Below are positions 24,398 through 34,707 of a DNA stretch of 64,000 nt, in pieces. A program made the translations under genes and the position numbers. This DNA comes from Limnanthes douglasii subsp. nivea. Lineage: Eukaryota; Streptophyta; Magnoliopsida; Brassicales; Limnanthaceae. Where the stretch lies: assembly GCA_036936605.1 (NCBI GenBank), contig JAUPFV010000001.1:122458771-122522770 (forward strand), in the 5' to 3' direction. The notes below the pieces were generated by a model. It searched no databases and had not been told where the DNA came from. It saw only the letters and a program-made list of their open reading frames with translations. Within the stretch, counting starts at the first letter, position 1; the number at the start of each line of letters is the position of its first letter.

Positions 24398-27226
24398 ACA
24401 AAAAAACTAGTTTTTGTTACATTTATGTCTTGATAAAAAACAATGTATGGACCAAACCATGTTGCAGCGACAACTTGTGCTATTGGAGGCACAATTGCTA
24501 ACATCATTTATGATCCAAAAGGTTTCCACCTTGGAGAATACAACTTCTCAAAGTTGCTTCATATGAGAGGATGAACATTTTTGTTTCTTCTTTGGTTAGT
24601 TTTTACAAAGTGTTCGAGAAAGTGTAACTACCAGTTACCAAACATGTTTAAATTCTTTAAGTGTTAAAATCAATGAAAATCTTTTGGATGGTACCATATT
24701 TTAAAAATTTGGCTATATTAACAAAGTGAAATTCAAAGCTAGTATATATTATGACGGTTTATCTAACTAATATGTAAAAAAGAATACTTGGTTATTAATA
24801 ATGAAATCGGTACCACAAAAACTATTTGTTTAAACACGAAAAATCCTAAAATAACGACATCATTATACAAATAATAATAAATATCGCATAACATGAACTG
24901 AATTACTGTTATTTCAAAACTGCTATAGATAAGAAGGAGTAAACGTGCTTACATCTTTGGCCTAACATGTCACTTCAATAATTATCTAAAGGTTACGCAA
25001 ACAAACATTAATATCTTTCACACTCATTAAAATCCAACATAAAGCCCTTTCTTGAATATCTTGTTTCTCTTTTTCTTTCTTCTCTTCTAGTAACTTATTC
25101 TCCACCGCCTTCCATAATCATTGCAGTACCAATGCAGATTTCCGCTTAATCTGCCACAATGCAAAGCTCGATTCTCCGTCAATATTTTCAATCTTTTATT
25201 TTGTTGTTGTAGACGTCATTGTGAAACCCTAATTGCAAAACCTAATTCCACAACCAAAGATTTGATACCAATTTTTAAAGTTTACTATGCAATGTATCAC
25301 TAATGCTCAAGAACAGAACAAAATAAAAGGTATAAAAGGAAAAAAAACACAAGAATTAACGTGGTTTGACAATTGTCTATGCCCATGGGCGCCGTCAGAA
25401 AAAAGTATTTCACTATAATAGAAAAGGGTTACATATTTTCAGATTATGTTTTTGTGTAGCCTTAATAGTTATTTACCGAGAATAAATAAAACTTACTAGA
25501 TAATGGGCTTTATGGACACATATACACAATATTAGTCCATGAAACAAGACTGTACCGGCAGACACGGAACACTCTCATGACATTACACAATTATTCGACT
25601 TATACTCAACATGCAAAATACTTAACAAACAACCTCACAAAAAATGTATATTGCTAAAAAAATATGTTAGAATGTTGATTCTTCACTATCAACTCAATTA
25701 AATTGAAAGAGGAAGTAATTTAATATATTAGTTATCTTCGTGTTTGCATTGTTTATCTTATTAATCGGTTCAAAAACTTTTTTCGAACTTCATATTAATA
25801 ATACAATGTCAACAAGTTAACTATTTTGAGTTAACTTGTATTTCCCATTTTTTTTTATGTTTCATCAAACGAATTTAAATGAATTAAATTTTGATTTATC
25901 AATTTTATTATTATCATGGTTTATTCTGTATAATATCATGGTAATTAATTACCTTTTAATTATAAAAAAATAAATACAATATATAAAAATATATATAATT
26001 TTGGCAATATATATTGATGACGAAAAAAGGCGTGTTTTTAATAATAGGTTGTTTCTGTAATTTATGTTTAGATAGAGTAAGGTGAGCGATTTAAATCAGG
26101 ATATAAATTAGTATATAAGGTTGTTATAGAATTTATTTGTTGATAAATTATTCTCATGTTTTCTTATCAGTGCTGAATGAGAACAAACTCATTTCTATCA
26201 AGAGTTTCTTTTTCCATGTTAGAAATTAAATCATATGTGGGTCAGGTCATTAAATGTTTAACAATGTTAGTAGCACAACTAATGGTGTAGATAGAAGACT
26301 ATAAAGTCTGCTCAGCCATGACATAAGACCTACAAACCTTAATACTATGGGCAAGGGTGGCAAATGATTCTGGAACCACCGTTCAAAACTGACAATCTGC
26401 TTATGAACTGGCAGTTTAACTGCGAAACTGATCCATTAGGACTGCAAACTGGTAGGACCGTAACCCGCTAGGACCGCAAACCATTAGAACCGCCAGACCG
26501 CCAGGACCGCATAAGGAGTAAACTGGCAGGACCGCAACCCGCCAGGACTGCGAAACCACGGTTTATTTGTAAAAAACCGCGGTTTATTGGTAAATATTAT
26601 AAATATTTTATTTATTTTATAACCAAAATTTTATATTTAAAAAATATTGAGATATTACATATTATTATAGAATTATTATTACATTTTGGTTAATATTAAT
26701 TTGTTTTGGTTATTAATATTTTAAGTGTTGTAATTATTATATAGTCCAAAATTTTAAATATTACTTATGTTATTATCACATTTTGAATATTATTATTATG
26801 TTTTTAGATCTAATATTAGTAGTGTTGATTTTAATATTACAACCCAAAACTATATCTTATCATGTTAAAATATTACAAATTCTATGGTTATAATTTTAAT
26901 ATTACATTTTGATTACTATTGTGATTTGGATTTAAATTTTACAAGTGTTTGTTATTATTTTTTAAACCAAAATTAGATCTTATGAAGTTATAAGTATTTC
27001 ATAATACAATTGTTGTTATTATAATAAAAGGTAAAGTCATTTTTGGATAATTTAGCCGTTCACGGTTTATACTCTTGCGGGACAGGAGTTGTACAAATGT
27101 TTTCAAATTACAATACAAAATAGCAAAAATACTATTACAAACATCATTCATCTCCAGCTTCGTCTTCTTCGTAAGTAAAATCTTCGTCTTCGTCCTCACT
27201 TGATCCACCTTCAGCTTCGTTTTCTT
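24394..27226. repeat. Tandem duplication, copy 2 (truncated)
   Basis: Second copy of the 3072-bp unit, ending at ttttctt (27226), equivalent to copy 1 position 24147. It therefore lacks the last 246 bp. At 27227 it meets - strand Tat-A sequence. Most of the change between the copies is single-base; one 7-bp run at 26520-26526 is close to identical on both sides. Confidence 0.9.
26352..27226 (-). mobile_element. 3' end of a hAT transposon (copy 2)
   Basis: Copy of 23282-24147. The terminus reads caagggtggcaaatg. The same ggaccgc-rich subterminal block (26455-26540) is present with a small extra ccagaccg unit. Only the last 29 codons or so of the transposase acidic tail remain (about 27138-27226, - strand), cut by the junction. 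Confidence 0.72.
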
Positions 27227-28250
27227 ATATATTCTAGAATTGTATAGAATATTCTAGAATTGATTTTCTATTTATTCTAACATTTCTAAGAAACTTCTAT
27301 ATTTGTGTGCTTCATATACCCCTTGAACTTGACTAATTACCAATTAGAAATCTGAGATAAACTTAATAGTTTGTTCCACCATTAATACGAGCTAAGTGTA
27401 TTCCTTCCAACATTACATTGTCTCCAACTTCATTATTTAGGATAACGAATCTGAATTTAATAGCTTGTCGTATTTCTTCTCCACATGGTGTAATTAAAAG
27501 GATTCCAACTCCAATATCACTTGAACCAGAAGATACATCTACGTGTACGACCCGATTTTCTTCTTTTGATAATATTTCACTTGAATTTTAATTTTTATTG
27601 TTAGGAATTCTTCTTGAAATTTGTTTGCGAAATCTAAAATTTCTTGTGCCTTTAATATTGTTCGAGGCTCATATAAAATTTCATACAAATAAATTTCAAT
27701 GAACCAACACGTAAAACGACCTTATACGTTTAGTTTTTGAAATACAACTCTTAAAGAAAAAGAAGTGCATAATCTAATAACATGACAATGAAAGTATGAT
27801 CATATTTTTTGTGAAGTCATGATCAAATTGAGAGCTAACTTCTCAAGATTAAGATATAATGTTTCAGCATTAACCAAACTTTTACTCGCATTATATACCA
27901 ATATTTTTACTCTTGTTATATTCACGGAGAATAAAAACACTGACTAAAAAAATTGAAACTGACAAGCACAAAAACAAAGGTTCCAAATCATTCTTTGTAG
28001 AAACAAATTTAATTAATGTGAGATATTATTTAAGCCTCTCAAAAGCCTTAGTAAAGTTAACATTCCAACTAAATGTTTTTGTTCTCTTTATAATATCAAA
28101 GAAATATGAAGCTCTGTATATAATTCTTAAGAAAGATTCAAATCATCCTATTATTTATATAACTATTTAAAATATTTAGGTGAAGGAATACTAATTACAT
28201 AACCCTAAAAAATCTCATTCTCATTCCTCATAGTAACACTTTTATGGATT
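27227..28250 (-). pseudogene. Tat-A RNase H and archaeal-type RNase H remnant
   Basis: Reverse-strand reading around 27800-27900 gives VYNASKSLVNAETLYLNLEK, then LALNLIMTSQKI (first RNase H). About 27590-27720 gives EPRTILKAQEILDFANKF. About 27330-27560 gives VHVDVSSGSSDIGVGILLIT, a frame with the first catalytic Asp, and NNEVGDNVMLEGIHLARING of the archaeal-type RNase H. Stops are frequent. The element is cut on the left at 27227 by the hAT duplication; integrase and 3' LTR are missing. Confidence 0.75.
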
Positions 28251-28778
28251 CAATATCAAATTATTTTTTATATGATTATCAACGGTTTCATAACTTTTAA
28301 CTATCATGTCGTCAATGTAATCCTTCATATTGTTTCTCAATTGTTTAGCAAAAATATGATTAACGAGACGTTGACAAGTAGCTCGTGCATTTTTCAACAC
28401 AAATATCACTGTCTTATACAAATATAACCTTCCTTCAATTATAAAAGTCGTATTTTATTCATTATTTGGGTTCGTATTAATATAATAATTATACCCCGAA
28501 TAAGTATCAATTACTGAAAAAAAAAAACTCATGTATTGTTTAGCATCTATGAGTTGATTAATACCAGCTGTATGGACAACATCTTTTGGCCAAGCACAAT
28601 TTGGCTCAGTGCAACACACATCCTCTGATACCCATTATTATTTTTAACTAACACACGATTAGCTACCTATTTTGGAAACTTAGACTCTCGTATATGTCAC
28701 ACCTTAAGTAACCTCTCCACTTTCTTTACAATGAACTCATATTTATCTCGTAAAAAGTTTCTTCGTTTCCATCATATT
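28251..28778 (-). pseudogene. Tat-A reverse transcriptase, downstream part
   Basis: Reverse-strand frames read NVVHTAGINQLIDA-like and NNNGYQRMCVALSQIVLG-like blocks near 28570-28650, and LKNARATCQRLVNHIFAKQL, then RNNMKDYIDDMIVKS at about 28290-28400. The catalytic YIDDM is intact at 28305-28319. The gene is split here by Tat-B; the upstream part continues at 45383 on the same strand. Confidence 0.8.
28774..28778. other. Target-site duplication of Tat-B (left)
   Basis: atatt; the identical 5-mer lies at 45383-45387 immediately after the 3' LTR. Confidence 0.85.
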
Positions 28779-29097
28779 TGATGAGTCTGGATATTTGAGC
28801 TACTAAACCTTAACTATAATCCAACGGGCAATTTAAACCAAACCTCTATAATGAAATTCTGAACATGATAAATGTATTAAGTGTTAACTAAGCTAACTGC
28901 TAATCACTTCAAACCATATTACTAATGGGTCCTTAAACTTGACTCGACTTCATGACCAGACCCAATAAGCACATGGGTCAGTAATTAAGTATAAATACCC
29001 CAGCCATTTTTATTAAAGGGAGTAATCAGAATTCATTACCAATAGACAGCTCAATTATCTCTCTACCCTCCACGCTAAACACAAAACATCACAAAAT
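28779..29097 (+). repeat. Tat-B 5' LTR (3' end deleted)
   Basis: Starts tgatgagtctggatatttgagc, aligned to tgttgagtcgggatatttgaac at 45003. TATA box agtataaatacccc at about 28988. Compared with the 3' LTR, about 60 bp of the end and the primer-binding site have been deleted, so the LTR joins gag directly near 29097. Confidence 0.85.
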
Positions 29098-29815
29098 ACC
29101 CAATGAATCCGAATGAGCCGAAATGTTCCACCCCCAGAGGTGAAAAGTGCAAGGGAAAATAAGGAATATAACATCGAGGAACGAGACCAGCTGAAGGCTG
29201 AAATAGAGGCGTTGAGAGCAATAAAACAAGCATAAAAAGAAATAAAGGAGAAATCTGGAGCATCAGTACTTCAGCACACTGACAATCCTGGAGATAATGA
29301 GCAATCTTTGAAGACTCATCTCATCTAAAAAAATATATACTGATCTAAACTTGTTGAGAGTTTTGCATCTGAGTCCTCCAGTTGTTCATCAAATGAGGCA
29401 AAACTAGAAGAATCACTAGCTTCAAGTAGTGATGAAGGAAGATCTAAAAATAAAATAAGATTAACTAAAAAGTATTTAAGAAAGAGGGACAGACATGGCA
29501 GGCTCAACATGCACCAGGGTAAGGGGTCGGGTCACAAGTATATTGATCAGGTGCTGATTGCTCCATTTTCCTTTCAGTCCAAACTGGGTATTTTTGCAAC
29601 CCCTAATAAAGATAATGTTTTCAGTCGCAACAAAAATTGGAGGCAATCGCCTTTGTCCGCAAAAATACTCTCCAGAAATCTTCCTAAAAGTTTTGATAAC
29701 TTTAAGATGGAAAAATATGATGGGATTCAAGATCCGGACAACCATCTAGAATACTTTGAAAATTTTATGATGAACTTTGACGACGATGACAAGATTTAGT
29801 TTAGTGTTGAGAAAT
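29098..29815 (+). pseudogene. Tat-B gag N-terminal part
   Basis: Starts near 29102 with an ATG followed by NPNEPK-like sequence. A frame then reads EERDQLKAEIEALRAI (about 29177-29225), as in Tat-E. The open stretch at 29509-29799 (96 codons) ends with KMEKYDGIQDPDNHLEYFEN, then FMMNFDDDDK, the gag capsid core start. Immediately after this the sequence jumps to the end of RT, so most of gag, all of protease and the RT catalytic core are missing. This is an internal deletion, not simple decay. Confidence 0.78.
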
Positions 29816-30336
29816 GCTAAAGACTTCAATTGGTCCACACAGTGTGACCACGCTTTATTGAAGTAAAGAAACATTTCTCCTCACCCAAGACTTTTCTTAA
29901 ACCTCTTCGGGGAGAAAATCTCTATGTATATCTAGTTGTGTGAGAATATGCAATAAGTGTTGTGCTAATAAGGGAGATGAAAAATTACCCTCGTCCGGTG
30001 TATTACATCAGTAAGAGTCTGTTGGATGCTGAAAGAAGATACTTGAAATTGGAAAAATTAGCGTTGGCCTTAGTAATTGTAGCAAGAAAAATGAGACCTT
30101 ACTTGCAAGCGCATTCCATTGTTGTCCAAACGACTATCCCTTTGAAAAATGTTCTTCAAAAAACTAATATATCAAGCATAACAACCAAGTGGTCAGTGGA
30201 ATTGGGTGATTACGATATTGACTTTGCCCCTCGAACAGCAATTAAAGCCCAATCAGTGGCTGACTTCTTGGTGGAGTTTCATGTTGATAAATCCTTCAGA
30301 CAAGAATCAGGAAACTATTCTAAAAGGAATGGGTAG
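29816..30336 (+). pseudogene. Tat-B first RNase H
   Basis: From about 29820 frames give the RT connection followed by SSPKTFLKPLRGENLYVYLV. The open stretch at 29962-30336 (124 codons) reads PVYYISKSLLDAERRYLKLE, KLALALVIVARKMRPYLQAH and ITTKWSVELGDYDIDFAPRT. It is the classic gypsy RNase H, whose usual first catalytic Asp is replaced (YLVV in place of a CDAS-type motif), as expected for the tether-like first RNase H of Tat elements. A TAG ends it at 30334. Confidence 0.8.
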
Positions 30337-30717
30337 TTTGAACTGATGGTGGATCAAGTACTATGGGTTGTGGAACTGGATTTTTCATAACCTCCCCACA
30401 TGGTAGTTCTAACAATGAGTCTGAATATGAAGCAGCCATAGCTGGTTTTAAGTTAGATCTCTTATGTGGGGCTAATAGAGTCTGATTAATGAGTGATTCT
30501 CAAGTACTCATCCACCATTCTCAAGGGAATTCTAAAGCAAAGAAGGAACAGTTGGTTAAATATTTGTTTATGTTGAAAGAAGTGGAAGCAAAATTTAAAA
30601 ATATTTGCTATGAGCATATTCCTAGAGCGGAAAACACTTTGGTAGATTCCTTGGCAACTATAGCCTATTCTGAATCCTACCCATGGATTCTTGTACAAGA
30701 ATGTCCATCTGTACAAA
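30337..30717 (+). pseudogene. Tat-B archaeal-type RNase H (5' part, split by Athila insertion)
   Basis: A one-base shift after 30334 leads into a TDGGSSTMGCGTG-like frame (about 30343-30380), followed by NNESEYEAAIAGFKL. The open stretch 30489-30800 begins MSDSQVLIHHSQGNSKAKKE and includes EHIPRAENTLVDSLATIAYS. The four acidic positions seen in Tat-E (Asp, Glu, Asp, Asp) are all present. A deletion of roughly 50 bp is visible after TSPHG. The Athila 5' LTR starts at 30718; coding continues at 41321. Confidence 0.8.
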
Positions 30718-32795
30718 TGATAAGTGCATTTCATATCACTTATTACGCTTCCATTATTCTTAAAATCGTCACCGGTTCTCAAGTATTCGTTGAGTTTTAA
30801 CGTGTTTTTCCAGTATTCTTAAAGGCACTTGTGCCGCGGGTAAATTGTGATAATATTAATAAATTTGGGGTTGAAATTGAAGAAACTGGAAAATTAATGT
30901 ACTTAGGAAAATTTTGAAACAGTTAAAAAGAAAAGAAAATATATTAATGCTAAAAATATATTATGACGAGTGATTTTCCAAAAATATATATTAATGCTTG
31001 AAAAATATATTAATGTTGAAAAAAAAGGAAAACATATTTTCTTAGATATTGTTTAAAATATTAAATTAAGAAAAAAATATTAAAACGGAACATAAAAAGA
31101 AATTAATGTTGAATTAAGAAAAAAAATATTAGACGCGAAGATTTTATTTAGCTATATTGTTTAAAATATTATTTTATTTAGCAAAAATATTTCATAATTC
31201 ATTTTTGATATTTTTAGGGTTACGGCAGAATATCTATATAAAAGATGCCTAAGGTGTGGGCCCGTATATACATGTAAATTGTTTGAACGGACTAAAGAGA
31301 AGGCAACTGTACGATTTATATTGGAGCCTATGTTTTTCTACTTTAATTCCAAACAACAGTGGATCCTACAGCAAGGGTTAACGGTGACGAACCTATCCGA
31401 TGTATCCTACTTAATGGAGATCACGACATTTTGGTTTAGGAAATCAACATTTGGTATTAAATGATGTTATACACCATGTAGACCACAATAAGGTTTTGGT
31501 ACTTCAGAATTCAATTGAAGATTGCCTACTTGAGATAAAGAATGGGCTGATTTTGGGTTTTATTCGAATAAAAGATAAAAAGCCCATTAAGAAAGAAAGA
31601 CAATGGGCTATTTTAGGTTTTCCATTAGTTTCGTGCAATTGATTATAAAAAGACGACTGTTGGTTTCTTTGGTGACAGAGACGAAAAAAAAGAGAATTGG
31701 CGAGAGAGAAACAAACACAATTGGCTACTGACATAGGCAATTCACGGCGACTTTGGTTGCATGTTACTGATCGGATTTTCGGCCACTGACTTTTCTTTCA
31801 GCAGAGCGTAGAACGGCGTGAGCAGGAGAGAGGTAAAGAAACCGGAATTTGCGGCTTCGGTAGATCTCTTTTGGCAAAAGGCAGGTGACAACTGTTTTTG
31901 GGTTTTCTTTCGGCAGCGGCAACATACAATCAGTCGGCAGGAGGCAGACAGTTGTTCGATTTACCTTTCTCTAAACTTTTATTCGTTATTTATATTCTTC
32001 CTATAGAATTATGTTAACTTTTGCACCCATGATGATGATTTGGTCAATTATGAACTAATCGTTGTCATGGAACCTTAGCGGATTTGTTTGAATACTATTT
32101 AGGGTTTATTGCTTAATTGATTTTTTGAGATATGTTTATCGGTTACCTAGTATGGTTGTGTTTATCGTTAGATGCGTCGCGAACATGTAGTTTGTTAATC
32201 TTTAATGAATGCGAAAGTAGATTTAAGGGTTTAGAACTTGCCATGCTAGCATAGGTTCTTGAATGATTTGTATTGTGATTGTTCATGATTCGTAATATGT
32301 CATTAACCATATCATATTACCCTATGTAATCGAAATAGGTAACTTGTGCTTAAAACCAATTGTACCTCAATTCATATAGACATATAGGATTGTCATGCAA
32401 GCGGTGTCTGCTTAACTGCTATCTCTTTTGTGGTTGTTTAAGTGGTTTGGTTTACGTGTACTGAAAGGTAGCGTATTCTGATTTTGTGTTATCTGATTAG
32501 TAATCGTAGTTATCTTACATATTGATTAAGTATATTAATACTCTGAGTAAAATAAAAAATGAAGTTAGGGTTCCATGTTTTCTCTCGCATAAGTAAACTC
32601 GTTAGATAATCTCGTTAGTTAATTTGTTTAGTTACATTCATACTCTATTACTCGTTCAAGCATTAGTTTAATAATCATATCTTGTTGCATAAGTGAATTC
32701 TTGTCTTATACATCTAGTCTTCGGGGGAACGATCTTTCTTACTTATTACTTGCTACTATTTGACCGTGTATACTTGCGTAAGAAAAGGACTAACA
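30718..32795 (+). repeat. Athila 5' LTR (2078 bp)
   Basis: Begins tgataagtgcatttcatatc and ends aaaaggactaaca. Two TATA candidates: ctatataaaag at 31234-31244 and gattataaaaag at about 31640-31651. The first lies in a 285-bp segment (31003-31287) that is missing from the 3' LTR. Very similar to the 3' LTR otherwise. ORFs at 31279, 31451, 31818 and 32693 lie in LTR sequence and are not genes. Confidence 0.92.
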
Positions 32796-32801
32796 AGTTT
32801 T

Positions 32802-32819
32802 TAGCGCCGTTGTCGGGGA
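32802..32819 (+). other. Athila primer-binding site (tRNA-Asp type)
   Basis: tagcgccgttgtcgggga lies 6 bp after the 5' LTR. It matches the complement of the plant tRNA-Asp 3' end (tggcgccgttgccgggg) with two mismatches. Use of this tRNA by Athila-type elements is established. Confidence 0.85.
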
Positions 32820-32935
32820 CTCGGTGTTATTTGACAGTTTTATTGCTTATCAACAGGAGTCGTTATAAAACTACTGACTTGATTCAGTTACTTTATTTTT
32901 GTGTGTTTTCTTGTGCTTCAGGTACTTGAGCGTGT

Positions 32936-34707
32936 ATGCAAACACGGTCTCAAACTAGAGCACTAGTACAAAAGGAGCTTGAAACACCGCAGGGAATAGA
33001 GTTAATATTCGTAGATTCTGATACTAATTCTACAATGGGAGATCCAGCTCCAAAAGCAGTAATGGAATACTCTCAACCAAAGATCATGGATATTCAGTCT
33101 AGCATTGTCAGACCCAATATCCCTGCGAATAATTTTGAGATTAAACCCAGCACTATTCAGATGATGCAGAATTCTTGTCAGTTTGGGGGAGCTTCATCTG
33201 AGGATCCTAATATGCACATTATGACCTTCCTTGAAATCTGTGATACATTCAAGTTCAACGGTGTTTCAGATGATGCCATAAGACTGAGACTCTTCCCATT
33301 TTCCCTGAGGGACAAAGCTAAGAGCTGCTTACACTCTTTACCAGCAGGCTCGATCACTACTTGGGATATACTAGCAAAACAATTTCTCTCAAAATTCTTT
33401 CCTATGGCAAGAACAGCCGCCTTGAGGAATGCTATTACTCAGTTTTCTCAGTCATATGGTGAATCTTTAAGTGAAGCTTGGGACCGTTACAAGCAGATGC
33501 CTCATCATGGGATGCCTGATTGGTTAGTAATAAATTGCTTCTACCATGGGTTGGGTGCGCAAACAAGGCCCATGGTCGATGCTGATTAACGAAAAGCTAT
33601 GAGGAAGCTCATGAGCTCCTTGAGATGATGGCTGCTAATGAATTCCAGAACCCTTCTCAGAGACAGTCACAACATAAAGTAGCTGGTATTCTTAACGTAG
33701 ACAATGCCACTGCTTTAGCAACTCAGCTTGAAGCTCTAAACATGAAGGTAGATTCTTTGACTAAACTAGGGGTACATCAGGTAGCTAGTGTGTGCGAGAT
33801 TTGTGCTGGAGGGCATGACACCCAACAATGCCCAATCTCTAATGAGTCAGTGCAATTTGTGAGTAACTTTCAGAGGCAGAATCAACAACCAATCTCAAAC
33901 ACCTATCACCCAAGCAATAGATTTCATCCGAACTTCAGTTGGAGCAATAATCTACAAGGTAATCAGCATTATGGTGCTAAGCCATACGCTCCTCCTGGAT
34001 TTCAACAACAAGGGCAGCAACATCAATCTCAACAGTATGCCCTAAGACAACATCATAATCAACATCCTGACCCTTCTCAACATTCTGTGAGAGACTCTGA
34101 ATTCGAAGAGATGAAGTTAATGATTAAAAGTCTGATGGTATCTCACAAGACCTTGGAAAATCAGATTGGGCAGATGGCCAGTAACATGATTGTTAGACCT
34201 TAGGGAGTTCTTCCTAGCGACACAGAACATAATCCAGGTAAACGGGACAACAAGGAGCAATGCCAAGCTATCACCTTGCGATCAGGAAAGGTTGATGAGA
34301 ACCCCACAGTTGAACAAGAGGTGGATTCTTCTCAAAATCAGCCCATTCTGAAAAATTCTGCTCAAAATCAGCCCTCATCTGAGGTTAATTCTGGTCAAGA
34401 TCAGCCACCTAACAAGCCATCTCAGTCAGTTGTTGAGCCTACGATCTACCCTCTTCCACCTTTTCTGCAAAGGTTGCAGAAACAGAAGCTAGATGCTCAG
34501 TTTGGGAGATTTTTGGAGGTATTCAAGAAGCTACACATCAACATACCTTTTGCTGAAGCATTAGAGCAAATGCCTAATTATGCCAAGTTCGTGAAGGGAA
34601 TTCTTTCGAAGAAGCTAAAGCTTTGTGATTTTGAGACAGTGGCGTTCACTGAGGAATGCAGTGCGATCTTACAACAAATATTGCCTCCCAAACTTAAAGA
34701 TCCATGA
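32936..34707 (+). pseudogene. gag: Athila gag
   Basis: Capsid-nucleocapsid precursor of the Athila-like element. The first stretch, 32936-33589 (217 codons), starts at an ATG 120 bp after the primer-binding site. It holds the gag domain: CQFGGASSEDPNMHIMTFLE (about 82-101), then LRLFPFSLRDKAKSCLHSLP (about 117-136) and QFLSKFFPM. A small deletion and frameshift at about 33585-33595 lead to 33590-34203. There a CX2CX3HX4C zinc knuckle is intact (33793-33831), followed by a Gln-, His-rich linker. A TAG at 34201 interrupts the frame, which reopens at 34204-34707 with AITLRSGK (34267-34290) near its start and the LxxxLPxK-type linker to protease. A TGA at 34705 (in place of a Gly codon) separates it from protease. 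All pieces except the first share one frame, as in a gag-pol fusion. Confidence 0.9.

Noticed and set aside
22049..25303. Two identical 60-codon ORFs (22049-22231 and 25121-25303)
   Set aside because: They are identical only because they sit in the 3-kb tandem duplication; no homology, context or codon signal supports a gene.
27913..28170. 85-codon + strand ORF
   Set aside because: Lies antisense to Tat-A RNase H/RT remnants and shows no motif.
32802..32819. tRNA-Asp gene fragment
   Set aside because: Only the 18-bp primer-binding match is present, in the antisense sense expected for a PBS; no cloverleaf follows.
31279..32929. Several 60-80 codon ORFs in the Athila LTRs, repeated near 39974-40475
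   Set aside because: They lie inside LTRs, are duplicated only with them, and show no protein-family motif.
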